39,233 nucleotides of DNA from Acanthaster planci (lineage: Eukaryota > Echinodermata > Asteroidea > Valvatida > Acanthasteridae), in contig NW_019091736.1 of NCBI RefSeq assembly GCF_001949145.1, positions 14,705 to 53,937 on the forward strand, in the 5' to 3' direction. Below, in pieces: positions 1 through 10,900 of this stretch (position 1 is its first letter; each line of letters opens with the position of its first letter). The position numbers and the translations under genes are program-made. The notes below the pieces were generated by a model. That model saw nothing but the letters and a program-made list of their open reading frames with translations. It did no database searches and was not told where the DNA came from.

Positions 1-357
1 TATAACTGTCTTTTGTTCACAAACCTGGTGTAGTGCACTGCTGACCTCTTTTCAATAGGGGCCAGATTAGCATGCAGCGGTGCTGTGTGGCTCATCGCTG
101 CAGTGGTGGAGCGCTTTTGTCCCCGGTGGTAGTCCGCTCGCTCTCAATATCCCAAACCCTGGTATACGGTTTCAAAACGAGGCTGGATTATCACCACTTT
201 TGAGAGTGAAAAATGTTGGTCATGCCCAGCAGCCTGGTCTTTTGTTCAGAGTATGGTCTTTTGTTACAGGGCCCTGTTTCCTTTGTCTGAGTTCAGAGAC
301 CCCGGCCACCCATATAAACCATATGTCTCCGATACCAGAGTCCCTGGCAGGAAGTAG
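1..357. mobile_element. TTAA-type MITE, copy A (left end cut by window edge)
   Basis: This segment is a diverged copy of the sequence at about 7830-8154; for example, the stretch around 45-110 and the one around 7860-7915 agree almost base for base. Copy A ends in a sequence close to the right terminal repeat of copy B, followed by TTAA at 358-361. Its left terminus is outside the window. No coding capacity was recognised; the 93-codon open frame here is taken as chance. It is probably a non-autonomous DNA transposon. Confidence 0.65.
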
Positions 358-366
358 TTAAAAGTG

Positions 367-640
367 GAATGAGCACATTGGTTTTACAGAAAAGTGATGT
401 TCATTTAGCACCTTCAGAATGTTCAGATTTATTTTGTTTTTCTGAGGTGTAGAATGAGCATATTAGTATTACAGAAAAGTGATGTTCATTTAGCACCTTC
501 AGAATGTTCAGATTTATTTTGTTTTTCTGAGGTGTAGAATGAGCATATTAGTATTACAGAAAAGTGATGTTCATTTAGCACCTTCAGAATGTTCAGGTTT
601 AACAACGTATAGCCAAATTTTGTTTTTCAGAGGTGTAAGA
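367..640. repeat. 85-bp tandem repeat, about three copies
   Basis: Units begin with GAATGAGCA at 367, 452 and 537, giving an exact 85-bp period. The second and third copies are nearly identical over their first 60 bases. The third breaks near 597, where a short extra segment replaces part of the unit before the TTTTGTTTTTC motif returns. The array begins just after the TTAA that ends MITE copy A. Nothing coding was seen. Confidence 0.9.
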
Positions 641-1237
641 CGTACATGCACTGGTACATGCCACATTGTACATGTTTGTTGTCATAAAAAGTTAAAGGGA
701 TTTTAGATCAATCTGAAGATGACATTTGTAATTTAACTCAAACTTTCCTCTGTTTTTGACTAATCACCATTTAAAGTCACTTGTGTAATATTTTTGGTAT
801 GATTTTGGTGTTACCTAAAAAATGCTTCGTCATTTGACAATTTTCACATTTTTACAAAGCATTGATTGTTTTTAAATGGTGTTTTGCATGTACATGTATG
901 AGTATGATTTTCTTTTCACAGTTTGACTGTTTTTATGTAACTGTTTGTTTAGGTACAATTTATATATTGTATTTATGTGCAATTCATTCATACAGAATGC
1001 TGGTACTGGTTAGAGTGCTTTTCTTCTTGAATTAGCATTCATGGTTTATTCCTACTAGTGGCCAGGACATTATGGCTTGTTGTGAGGATATGTAGCGTAC
1101 ATATGCAAAGGAAAATTCACAAAGTGGGTAACAAGGGGTTTCAAATGAAACATTGGGGGTTATTTTTACAGTACACTAGTGATGATACACTATTGTTAAT
1201 GTGTAGAAATTGTGCTGCCTTTTTTCTGTTCATTTAG
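641..1237. other. Upstream intron sequence, no gene seen
   Basis: AT-rich sequence between the 85-bp array and the first visible YPEL exon. No exon encoding the expected N-terminal half of the Yippee domain was found here, so that exon must lie before the window. The stretch ends in a pyrimidine-rich run and the AG acceptor at 1236-1237. Confidence 0.6.
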
Positions 1238-1346
1238 GGTGAACATCGCTTGTGGTCCTGCAGAGGAGAGGGTTCTACTCACAGGCTTGCATGCTGTCTC
1301 AGACATTTTCTGTGAATGTTGTAAGACCACTTTGGGATGGAAATAT
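1238..1346 (+). CDS. YPEL: Yippee-like (YPEL) internal coding exon
   Basis: This 109-nt exon encodes the middle of the Yippee zinc-binding domain. After one base completing a split codon it reads [20 protein letters not shown] and ends in KTTLGWKY. The motif [16 protein letters not shown] is diagnostic of the YPEL1-4 group. The second CxxC zinc pair is present as CECC. The acceptor is a pyrimidine run plus TTTAG, and the donor is GTAAGT at 1347-1352 in phase 0. The first CxxC pair belongs to an upstream exon outside the window. YPEL proteins are small (about 120 residues) and very conserved in eukaryotes; vertebrate members locate to nuclei and the mitotic apparatus, and their biochemical role is poorly defined. 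Confidence 0.95.
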
Positions 1347-1954
1347 GTAAGTAACCCAGACAAGCTCTACTTTTTAATTTTTTATGAGTGAAGTTTTTGG
1401 TTTCTGATATTCCTTGGCAAAACTGAAGTCCAAATTGCTATTTGGTTCACAAGTGGGAAAAGCTTCTTGTACGCTGTACAAGAAAAGAGACATTCCTCAG
1501 TTTTGTTTTAGCTGCAAGCACTGGATGAGGGAAGGGGATTTGATTGTTACCACTTTTTAAGCCTCTTGACAACATGTTTAAAATGAAAATGCATTCAAAA
1601 TAAAGCTGGATTCTCTAGTTGATTTATGTGTTCAGCATGTTAAATTTTCCTTAAGGGAAAAAATACGTGCTTTGCCAGTCTTAAATATTTGTTTCGGATC
1701 AGCTCAGGAGTATGGATGCAATTAATACCTGAGTCGCTGTGTCCATTCTCCAGAGCCAGTCGTAAACACCAGCCAAGCACATATTTATTCCTGTTAATGA
1801 ATAAGAAAGTCAGAAAGTCAAAACACATTTAAAATGGTAAATTTCCAAAGATTTGAAGCAACAGTTGTACTTCATTTTTTCAAAATACCCCTCTAGCCAG
1901 TTCAAGGTTTGTTTCTCTCGTGAGTATTCCTGAATCATCTCCTTCTTTTGGAGA

Positions 1955-3135
1955 TTCAATTCAATTGACGTTTATTTCGATATATAAGGTATTCAAGTGG
2001 TATGTGTGTTTACAATTAACCAGGATAACGAAAATAATACAAGCAGTAGTACCTAAGATGACATTTGCACTACCGAGGCATAATCAAAAGGGCTTGTACT
2101 GAAGTGGCTTGAAAACAGACAGACTACAGTTCACAGGCTAACAAACAGACAAGAAACAAAAAGATGACAGATGGAAATGACAGATGGAAGTAATTATACA
2201 ACGCTATAATATGAACAATAGAACAAAAAAATAAAGTATACATGAGTTATGGAATTGAGAGTTAAATTATGCTAAATAACTATAGAGAAGATCATTTTTG
2301 TATAACGTTTTGAAACGGCCTACAGACGATCGTGTTTTTAAGATCGTGCTGATACCATTCCAAAGTCATGGCCCCTGAAATCATAAAGTATAAATCCAAT
2401 AGGATGTACGAGTGTATGGAAGATACAGATTGTTGCAAGACCGTGTGGGATAGTCATGGACACTGTGGACAGGGGTGGAGAAAGAAGAAAAGGCTTTTGG
2501 GAGAAGATTGTTTGTGTATTTGAACATAAAATCCCGGTTTGAAGTTTGTTTATATCAGTGAGTGTAAGTGTTTTGAGTCGTGCAAAAATAGAGGCTGTGT
2601 TTGCCTGTGGAAGTGATTGAGCACATGTGAATAGCTCTTTTCTGAATGGTTATTAGTGGGTGGAGTTGATTGTAGCTTGAGCGTGCCCAGACAATGTTAC
2701 AATAGTTGAAGTAAGGATTAGGGTTTGGTAAAGGGTGAATAGAGTGGAAGGGGGAGGAAAGAGCGGAGCTTTCCTAAGACACCTGAATTCTGTGAAGTGA
2801 TCTTACCAATCAAAGAATGTGGTCGTTCCAGTTTGACTGATCGTTGAGTGTAACTCCTAAGAATTTTACAGAATGTTCCTGGGAAATAGATGAATTGTTG
2901 ATTTAAATGGGAGGATTAATAGTCCTCATCCAGACTTGGAAAAGAACATACATTTGGTTTTATCAGAGTTTAGAGAAAGTCTGTTAGCTGGGAACCATGA
3001 TGAAGACATTCCAAGTGCAATATTCAGAGTCTAGTTGAGAGAATGCTGGTTGGTATTAGAATAAATTATTGTAGTATCATCTGCAAATATAAGAAATGAT
3101 AACAGTGTGGAAGAAAAGTGCAGGTTGTTAATATA
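1955..3135 (-). mobile_element. CR1/jockey-like LINE, 5'-truncated, decayed reverse transcriptase
   Basis: On the minus strand the catalytic reverse-transcriptase box reads FADDTT at 3087-3070, preceded by hydrophobic residues and followed by a stretch with NRLSLNSDKTKCMFF, the usual order in CR1, L2 and jockey-type non-LTR elements. Further along the minus strand (about 2710-2300) come a YCNIVWA segment, an IQKRA-like motif, and MFKYTNNLLP with a GP-x-LWN tail, matching the C-terminal part of these polymerases. Stops and frameshifts interrupt it. The 3' end (left side) finishes near 1955-1965 in short ATTCAATT-type repeats, as CR1/L2 tails do. The 5' part, including the endonuclease, is missing, as expected from abortive target-primed insertion. 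It lies antisense within the YPEL intron. Confidence 0.85.
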
Positions 3136-5460
3136 AATTACGAGGTCTCCTGCATTCACATACCCGTCCCCAGCCTACATATGCAAATTTTCCATGTGCT
3201 TATTACAATTCGCTGAAAAGACTTGATTTTGCATTCTGCCCCTTGACCCTCCACAATGCACTGTGATCCAGCCACCATGTTTGTCCTTTTCTCAGTGCCT
3301 ATCGTTTACGGATGTGTCTTTTATGGCATTTTTGGAGTTTCGAGTTCCGTACCTTTCGCATTTGTGAATTGACTTGATTTCTGTTTATGAATAAAGAGTG
3401 ATTTCTTATCTGTTGGTAAGAGTGCTTAATCTTGTATTTCATATCTTGTATTTCGTACATTTTTTTGTTCTTTTCTGCCCCTGTTTTCTGTGCATTATCT
3501 ACGAGTTTGGGTGTGACCTACCGCCCAGTGGTTTAAATCCCTACCTGACCCACACATCAGTGAATACTATCAGATTATTTTCACTCCCATCGATAAAACA
3601 ATTTAACAAGTATTTAGAACTTATTTAGAGTCCTCATAGGTTTTCAATTTGGTTACAGGAAGACATTTTTGCAATGGTTGCATTGGCAAAAGCATATTAT
3701 TATTGATCTCCGTGAATGATGGCACCCTCTATTGACAGTTATTAAAAAGTCTGGAGAGAACAAGCATGCGCCCCTTGGCTGCAGCAGTTTTGGAAAAAAT
3801 CTGTGATAATTTTTAAGAGATGATCACCTCAGTTTGGAAGTGAGATCATTATGCATTTGTATTTCATTGCAACATAACAGGAAAGGAAGGGGGAAATTAT
3901 GAAAAGAAATCATGTGACTTCATTTCTTTTTCACTAATTTAATGTCTTTTGAATTTATTGCATTTTTAAAATGAAATGAAAACGATGTTTTTTCTTTATT
4001 TGAGAGCTATCATATCAATAAAGCAAGTTCCTCATTTGGTCTCGGTCCCTCTTTCGTTAAACATTTTAGTGATTGGAAATATGAAGTAATCTTAAGTTAG
4101 GAAGTTACCTTTTCCCAGTGACTCTCTTTCCCATTCAGTCATGTTTCTCAATTATTCCTAAAGAAGTAATATTCATTGGGCGACTGTTCCCTCAGTGTGT
4201 TCTGAACCTGCGAGGTCAGAGTGTGGAATTACGTATGTATTTAAGTTGAAATAAACCACGTTTCTTTCCACAGAGGTACCTGTAATGCCTCCATGTTCTG
4301 TCATGATTTTTATCTGCCAAAACCCACAGTTTTAATTTCAGTATTATGTATTTCTCAGAAGTCTTTGTCAAAAATTTTAAGCAACATTTCCATAGAAATA
4401 AAACCCACAAAATGTGTTGAAACATTTTGCAACAGAAGAGCTGAGGTCCAAATCAGATACCTATTTAGCCAATTGCTAGGCAGTTTGAAAAACACTCTTA
4501 TCTGATATCCCAGGCCACGACACAACACCGAGTCCGAGATAAGCCACAAGCAGGTAGAAATGTCATCGTTTGGCTGGTTTACATAACAACTAGTGCAAAC
4601 AAAAATATTCCTGCACCCTCCAGCGTTCGTTGGGATCAACAATCGACATTACCTGTGATAAAAAGCGACAGTGCTTTCAACTACTTTTCAGTTTAAATTC
4701 CACTTAAGCTTTGTTATAACCCTCAAATTATGACTAACCTTCGCACACAAAGTCTACACAATTACAACGAAGTCAATGACATTAGAGCAAATGCGATGAA
4801 ACGGAGTGCCAATAGGCGTGACGTCATCTGCAGTATACATGTCTCAACAATAGAGGCCGCTGTTCATTGCGCTCGAAATAACGTCAAATCCTGCATTGCA
4901 CCGGCTTTTAAGTTGGGTTTTTTTGGCACAATGACGAATTGCGTGACTTTTTCGCTTGATTATATTTGTAGCCAATTAATCAGTCAATCAATTTATGAAT
5001 TAACTAGACATTTTTGCCCAGGCCGTTTATGGCCGATTGTAAAAATGCATCAACAACCGTATGTTGATGTATATTTTTCTTTTTTGGTACTTTTCACAGT
5101 TTACTGTAAAAAGTAAATGCATATTTCTGCACTCTATCCAATTTTTTCGAAAGCAAATTTATATCAGCTGAAAGAGCGTCTAACAAGCTACAAAAAAATG
5201 CAAAGGTTTCTATCTGAAGAAATAATTTCGGTTTTGACAAGCAGGGTTTTTTGTTGACATTTTTTTCAACTATGACAAGCCTACCTTTCTTCAAAATAGC
5301 TAAGGTGCATACTTCGGTGGAATATATGGTAAAATTATTAAAAAACAATTTTTTCTTTGGTGAACATTATCTCATTAGATACTAGTGAACTGATTAAAAG
5401 CACAATATCATGGGGAAAAATTTTTGAAATGTCTGGTCTTAAAACCACTGTGTACCATAG
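3136..5460. other. Intron sequence without a recognised gene
   Basis: AT-rich DNA with scattered short open frames on both strands, the longest being 128 codons at 4730-5116. None shows a family motif. A perfect CRE-type palindrome TGACGTCA occurs at 4819-4826. One AATAAA lies near 3390 and another near 4018. I see no exon borders that would justify a gene call. Confidence 0.5.
4819..4826. promoter_or_regulatory. CRE-like palindrome TGACGTCA
   Basis: A full 8-bp cAMP-response-element consensus inside the intron. CREB/ATF proteins bind this sequence. A single 8-mer is expected by chance about once per 65 kb in random DNA, and two more copies occur at about 34554 and 38369, so the functional weight is small. 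Confidence 0.2.
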
Positions 5461-5661
5461 TGTGTTGTGGATGGCCGTTGAACAGGGCTGGGCAGCCCTT
5501 TGTTCTCTATGTGGTGTGAACGTTCAATTAATAATGGCTCAATGCTATATGGGTCTGGCCGTTGAGCGGAGCTTGGCAAGCTGCCCCGCTCCTTTGTGGT
5601 GCAGTTTTGCGTTATCCGAGATTAATGGCCTTGACAGGGAGAGACCCAGTGAAATGAACAG

Positions 5662-5990
5662 GCCGGGGTTGAGCGAGCTATGCCACAACACTATCCCGGA
5701 CCTTTATCTACATGATCTGGTCGTGTGAGCTATGCCGCAACAATACCCTGATCACTGATGACCACTACTGGAATTGATCGGGCTGAGCGAGTGGTACCAT
5801 AACACTGGCCTTGATCACTGATGACAGCTCCGTACACCTACCGACCGGGCTGAGCGTGCTGGCCACAACACTACCCTGGGTCATCGATGCCCACTCCACA
5901 TATCTACAGATCAGGTTGAGCGAGCTATGCCACAACAAAACCCTTGATCACGGCTGGCTAGAGAATAATGGGCTGTTCCTTTCTCTATGC
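5662..5990. repeat. Degenerate tandem repeat, about five copies of 57-66 bp
   Basis: The motif GAGCGAGCTATGCCACAACA recurs in variants starting near 5669, 5726, 5784, 5850 and 5916, each followed by text related to CCTTGATCACTGATGACC. Spacing is 57-58 bp and then 66 bp. The block is clearly more GC-rich than the surrounding intron. It may be part of an unidentified mobile element continuing to about 6560. Confidence 0.75.
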
Positions 5991-7593
5991 CGCAAGTACT
6001 GGGCATCGCTACCTACCACATCCCCTAACAACTCAACTGATGGCCCAGCGGGGCTCACAGGGTAACCGTCTGCCATCTGCCCTGAGCCCCTCACCAGCTT
6101 CTGCTCGCCGAGCAGTGCCCGTTCGGAAGCCTGGCCAGTCAACTCTCTCCAAGCGGGTAACGGGTTCCAAAGCTGGGTTCGCCACGCTCCACCGCTTCTG
6201 CCATGGGCGAGTCTGCAATTCAGCATGGTGCTCGCCCCCCCTCCAATGCATCACCCCCCTTGGACTGCTATGCCCTCTGGGCTTTTGTCTGCCACATCCC
6301 ATCCAGAGTTCTGGTCTGCCGATGGACTCTGGTCATGAGGTCACCGATCCCGACCTGGGACACTCCTCGCAGGATACGACCAACCACTCAGGGGACCCTC
6401 GCCTGGCTGTACCTCCTCAAGGGACATTCTTGGAAGCTGAAGTTGACTCCGTCTTACGTAATAATTCTTCAACTTAACCAGGTTCTACTTACGACTCACG
6501 TCTGGCTCCACCCCAACGCCTCTGCCTTGATCTGTCCAGTTTTTGGAGCATCCAAGCATGCATGAACTACATGGACACTCTACCGGGCCACCTTACGTCA
6601 TTTGTTCATGGGGCCCCTGGTGATTGTGAGTCTGGGTCACGCATACTAAACCCTAACCGCAGCTTAAACAATTGCTCATAGGCCTATTGCCACACTACGC
6701 ATCAAACTGCCGGCTAGCACCCAAGATTCCCTTGCTGGGGCCCAGCTAGGAGGGAAATAGAGAAATCAGCTCTATGGGCGTCGCTTCACGTGATATGATC
6801 AGCCTATCATGTGTGTTTTATTCTGACCATAAGTCTTCTGTTTATTAATGCCTGCAGTAGATGTCATCGCCCTACCTGCAGACCCACTGAGCATTCGATT
6901 CCTGAAACTTCTTCATTGGAGGCACTCAGGCATGTAACAATCAGCCGCAATCTCCGGACGGGCCCCCCTCTATCTCTTACCGTTGATCACGCCATTCAAT
7001 TCAGTTATCCACGCCTCGAGCACATTTCATCTAATAATTCACGACTCTCCATATATTCTTCCATTCGGCCTGGCCATGTCTTACATTGCTTTCCGGACAT
7101 GAGTTATTCTGTAGCGGGTGTGTCCAAAGTGTATATACAGTAAACTTTGGCTTAGTTGGCACTCTCAGGACTAATAAAATTATGATGACTTATGCAAAGG
7201 CCGACTTTTGCTGTTGATTGTCATTTTGCTGACTTTCACGTACACATGATGTATTGCTTATGTACATTATGATTCCTTGCACTAATTCAATGGCTTTGAT
7301 TTACCCTGGTTTGTTTCTACCTCCATGTTTGATCCCAGCAAATTCGTTCTCAATTATTATCTTCATGGGCTGCAGATTCGATAATTGATCATGTGCCCCA
7401 AAGGATGAAGCAAGGACGGCAAGCAACTTGCATATCACATCACAACTCGACAGTGTAGTACGTACACATACGTGATACAGTTACGGTACAGAAAACATAC
7501 ACTCATCCACACACGCATTGGTTAAGTTCGTTCAATAAGGTGAGTCCCAAAATGGACAGAGCGCATGCGTGTAGCACTAGAGGGTTACTGGTG
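5991..7593. other. GC-rich block then unassigned intron DNA
   Basis: From about 6040 to 6560 base composition is markedly GC-rich, and overlapping open frames occur on both strands, the longest 169 codons at 5968-6477 (+). Its product is rich in Ser, Pro, Gly and Arg and matches no family I recognise. The sharp shift in composition suggests inserted DNA, possibly the gag-like part of the same retroelement class that follows at 8880, but no motif proves this. From 6560 to 7593 nothing was recognised. Confidence 0.4.
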
Positions 7594-7597
7594 TTAA

Positions 7598-8154
7598 CCA
7601 CTTGCTGCGGGGTGGTTTGAAAAATGCAGTGCACGTGATTGGGACTTTTTCAATTTTCAAAATTCTTCAAAAATTCATCATTTTAGTTAATGGATGTTTA
7701 CACCCACATGAATTACTGTCTGGTGGTCACTCTAGTCTGACAGACAAAATCTATTGACACCCGAGTATTTCAGCCAGGCCTGCAGCCTTGTAAAAATAGC
7801 CCAGATTGTGCGGTGTTTTATGTAACTTTCTGTTGTTCACGAACCTGGCACAGTGCACTGCTGACCTTTTTTCAATAGGGGCCAGATTAGTATGCAGCGG
7901 TGCTGTGTGGCTCATGGCTGTGGTGGTGGAGCACTTTTGTCCCCAGTGGTAATCCGCTCACAGTAAATGCCCCAAACAGTGGTATACTGTTTCAAAACAA
8001 GGCTGGATTTTCCCCACTATTGAGAGTAAAAAAATGTTGATAATGCCCAGCAGTCTTTTGTTACAAGGCCCATTTCCCTTTGTCCAATTCCGGGCCCCCC
8101 AGCCATGCATATAAACACACAGTTCCCGAAATCGGGCTCCCCGACAGGAAGTGG
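7598..8154. mobile_element. TTAA-flanked MITE, copy B (complete)
   Basis: The element is bounded by TTAA at 7594-7597 and 8155-8158. Its ends are inverted: the left reads CCACTTGCTGCGG and the right, read inward on the other strand, CCACTTCCTGTCGG. Length is 557 bp with no transposase. The last 325 bp match copy A at the window start. TTAA target duplications are known for the piggyBac and Kolobok superfamilies; the terminal bases alone do not decide between them. Confidence 0.75.
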
Positions 8155-8158
8155 TTAA

Positions 8159-8879
8159 TGTACTCATGCTGGCCAATTATAAACCACAACCTGTGCTGCT
8201 AATAAACAGATATCAGTAAAGCAGTGTGGGACTTGTCATTTGACATTTCTTGGGAACCACGGCAAAGGAAACTGATACTGAAGCATGATTTATTTTTAAT
8301 GCTGACTTACACAAAGGAATTTTTGTGGTTTGTAGAAAAGGGACCAAGAAAAACATGCCAGATGCATTGCAGATGATCGGGACTTTTGTCAAAAGGCCGA
8401 CTTGGATGATATGACGAGTTACGCGATGCTGAATTAGTTGGAGTTTACTGTACTGTGACTGTTAAAAGGTCTGACAAAAGTGTGCCTACTGGCTGTGCTC
8501 ACTATTGTTAACGGTTTGCCACGGTTGCCTTTTGCGACGGGGCCCGCGTAATTGAAATGAAAAGGCGGACTTGGCAAGTATTTGTTGATTTCCCTGTTGA
8601 TCCAATCACAATCTCTATTCTAGTGAGTAAAGGGAAATGTTATAATGCCTTGATGTAAGACAAAAGTATTTGGTTATGGAGCAGTCTTCCATCTTTGGAC
8701 GCTCCTTACCTGCAGTTTTTCTATTTTGGATACAGAATGATCTTGATTCCCCGTGCATGTAATGATATGGCCGTAGTCCTCCATATTGAGGATTCAAGTG
8801 GCCACGTTGAACACAGTACAATATATCATGGCTCACTATTCTTTCCTTATAATGATTACTTCAGCTTCTGTTTCCATGT
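8159..8879. other. Intron DNA between MITE and DIRS fragment, no gene seen
   Basis: AT-rich sequence with short open frames on both strands and no recognised protein motif. No reverse-transcriptase catalytic box was found here, so the DIRS element that follows seems to start abruptly within its RNase H part. Confidence 0.5.
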
Positions 8880-9290
8880 GGCCGAACTTCCTACGCAATC
8901 ACCGAGCATCTGTCAGCCGGCCTCCCCTTTGTACGTCTAGGTCGGAATGTGACTGTGACAACGGATGTGTCGCTATTCAGATGGGGCCATTCTTCCTCCA
9001 CTCCATTCCTCCGGGGTCTGGGGACACCACCTCTCGAGAAAAGCACATCAGCAGGTTAGAGCTTCAAGGAGTGTTCAGCGCTCTTCACCACTTCCAACAA
9101 CACCTAGTAGGTTGTTCCATTCAAGTCCAGAGCGACAACTCCACGGTAGTGGCGTACACAAACCACCAGGGCGGCTCTTCATGTGGACGAATGATCAAGG
9201 GATCACCCTCCAAGCTGTCCACATAGCAGGAACCAGCAACAGCATAGCAGATGCACTCTCTCAGGCACCGTCCGACCAACAGGGTGGATT
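8880..9290 (+). pseudogene. DIRS RNase H domain fragment
   Basis: The first conserved Asp region reads VTVTTDVSLFRWG in one frame (about 8947-8985). A shift near 9000-9030 moves the remainder to another frame, where RLELQGVFSALHHF and the second Asp motif SDNSTVVAYTNHQGG are seen (about 9055-9175). The C-terminal motif AGTSNSIADALSQ follows at about 9228-9265 in a third frame. RNase H removes the RNA strand after reverse transcription. At least two frameshifts make it non-functional. Confidence 0.85.
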
Positions 9291-9299
9291 CTTCACCCG

Positions 9300-9610
9300 A
9301 ACGTGGTCAGCAAGATTTTTGCAGAGATCGAACGTCCCCATATCAACCTCTTCGCTTCCACCGGCAAAACCCATCGCCCAAAGTTCTGCTCCAGGTTCCC
9401 TCACCCATGGGCATGGGTGACAGGCGCCCTACAGTTCAACTGGTTGGGCCTTCTGGCGTATGCCTTTCCTACAATATCCTGGACATCCTGTCCAAGATGG
9501 AACGAGAGCCATGTCAGATCCTCCTCATCACTCTGTGCTGGCCTCACCAACTGTGGTTTCCAACACTGACAAGACTCTTGGTACAGTGGCCATAGGTCCT
9601 TCCAGTCAGG
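9300..9610 (+). pseudogene. DIRS connecting domain after RNase H
   Basis: One frame from 9303 to 9569 gives INLFAS, then FCSRFPHPWAWVTGAL and LLAYAFP. This Phe/Trp/Pro-rich pattern follows RNase H in DIRS-like elements; some members carry a methyltransferase-like domain in this position, but I cannot confirm a methyltransferase motif. The frame stops before the recombinase begins. Confidence 0.6.
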
Positions 9611-9639
9611 GAGGACATCCTTTGTCAACCCAAGTCAAG

Positions 9640-10660
9640 GATCCTCCACCCAGCACTGGAGAGTCTTCACTTGACGTGCTAGACGTCGTCCAACGGTCCT
9701 TCAGGGCATTGGGCCTTTCTGCAGATGCTGCGTCCGTGGCGGCCCAGGGTCAACGACTGTCCACCAGCAAAATTTACAACAGCCATCGGCAACATTTTAC
9801 TAGATGGTGCGACGACCACAATGTTTCTCCAACCGAAGCTCCTGTGAGTTCCATTGCAGACTTCCTCACATATCTGTTTTACTCTGGCCTCCAGATTACC
9901 ACCATCCTCAACTACTGGTTGGCCTTGGTGGCTGTTCACTCAGGCTTCAGGAATATTTGTCAAATCTCGTCTTATCCTGGGACCTCGGAAATGTCCTATG
10001 CATTCTTGCTGGTCCCCCATTCGAACTGCTGTCTGATGCACCTGACCTCCATTTCGGCATCAAACTGGCATTCCTCCTTATGGTCGTTACATTGAGACGA
10101 GGTAGCGAGCTTCATATCGTATCGATTGCCAATGGTCACATCTGCTGGGAGCCACAGGGTTCGCCTTATCCCCAACCATCGGGTTTCTGACAAAAAAAAC
10201 AGATGCCTACCTTTCAGCCTTCCAACATATTCATTCCCAACATAGCTGCACTTTTGGGAGATGACTCTGACAAGAGATGGTGTCCAGTCTGGACTCTCTT
10301 GTCCGGACCAAGCATCGCCGAGAATCTAATTCCCAGTTCTTCATTACCACGACGAAACCCTTTCATCTGGTGTCGAAGGACACTATTGCCCGATGGACAG
10401 TCTCAGTCATTATCTTCTCTAACCAAGACTGGCTGGCACAACATGATGAGACGACTCCATCTCACATCAGGGCTGACGGTGTGCGGGCTGCCTCTGCATC
10501 CTGGTCGTACTTCTGAAGAATTCCTCTAGCCGAAATCTGCCAGGCGGCTCGCTGGAAATCTCCCTCCACCTTCACTGAGTGTTACCTGAAAGATGTTCTG
10601 CAGAGCAAAACAGCCCATGGCAGAGCAACCTTGCACTCAGTGGTTCGGACAATGTCCATC
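9640..10660 (+). pseudogene. DIRS tyrosine recombinase, broken
   Basis: The N-terminal core-binding part is open in the frame 9460-10095: KIYNSHRQHFTRWCDDHN, then PVSSIADFLTYLF and a region ending ALVAVHSGF. The first catalytic Arg region reads LRRGSELHI (about 10092-10118) in a different frame. After another shift the frame containing 10277-10516 carries RTKHRR, then the HIR box at 10463-10471. A TGA at 10514-10516 interrupts it; the same frame then gives CQAARWKSPSTFTECYLKDV with the presumed catalytic Tyr at 10583-10585. So R, H-x-R and Y are all visible, but frameshifts and a stop inactivate the gene. In DIRS elements this enzyme inserts a circular DNA intermediate. Confidence 0.85.
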
Positions 10661-10823
10661 AGTGTTCCGGGCCAGCTAGGGGTTTCTTCTGGTAAGTGCT
10701 CTCTCTGGCGACTCCTGCCTTATGGTTCTATTAATAACTACACTCCCGTCACCCACCATCCTCCAGGGTATGGTGCCATTCTTCATATGTAGGCTAGGCA
10801 GGGGTATGTGAACACAGGAGACT

Positions 10824-10899
10824 CCTCCCCCACGCAAGTGTGGGTCGGGTTTCCTAGTGATACCAGTAGGAGCTCTGACCCACACTAATGTGGGGGAGG
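10824..10899. repeat. Hairpin at DIRS end (23-bp arms)
   Basis: Arms at 10824-10846 and 10877-10899 are inverted copies matching at 20 of 23 positions; the three mismatches lie together mid-arm. Each arm is itself close to palindromic (CCCACACTAATGTGGG type). The spacer is 30 bp. Its position after the recombinase suggests a terminal or internal complementary repeat of the DIRS element. Confidence 0.8.
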
Positions 10900-10900
10900 T

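Larger units (their letters stand above)
8880..10900 (+). mobile_element. DIRS-type tyrosine-recombinase retrotransposon, truncated and decayed
   Basis: The order RNase H, connecting domain, tyrosine recombinase is that of DIRS/PAT-type elements, which integrate by a recombinase instead of a DDE integrase. All three parts are recognisable but lie in shifting frames with stops. The reverse transcriptase and gag parts upstream are not seen. The element ends with a strong hairpin at 10824-10899. It lies in the same orientation as YPEL inside its large intron. Coordinates are approximate at the left end. Confidence 0.85.

Noticed and set aside
3136-3640. Possible gene end near AATAAA at about 3390
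   Set aside because: No coding sequence precedes it on the + strand; single hexamers are frequent in AT-rich DNA.
4819-4826. CRE palindromes (also near 34554 and 38369) as a regulatory system
   Set aside because: Three 8-mers in 39 kb are only slightly above chance and do not sit near gene starts.
4730-5116. 128-codon open frame in the YPEL intron
   Set aside because: No recognised domain, no splice or promoter signals, and composition like the surrounding AT-rich DNA. Overlapped by another frame on the minus strand at its end.
5968-6477. 169-codon frame as a real gene
   Set aside because: Frames on both strands are open here because of GC-rich composition; no motif supports coding.
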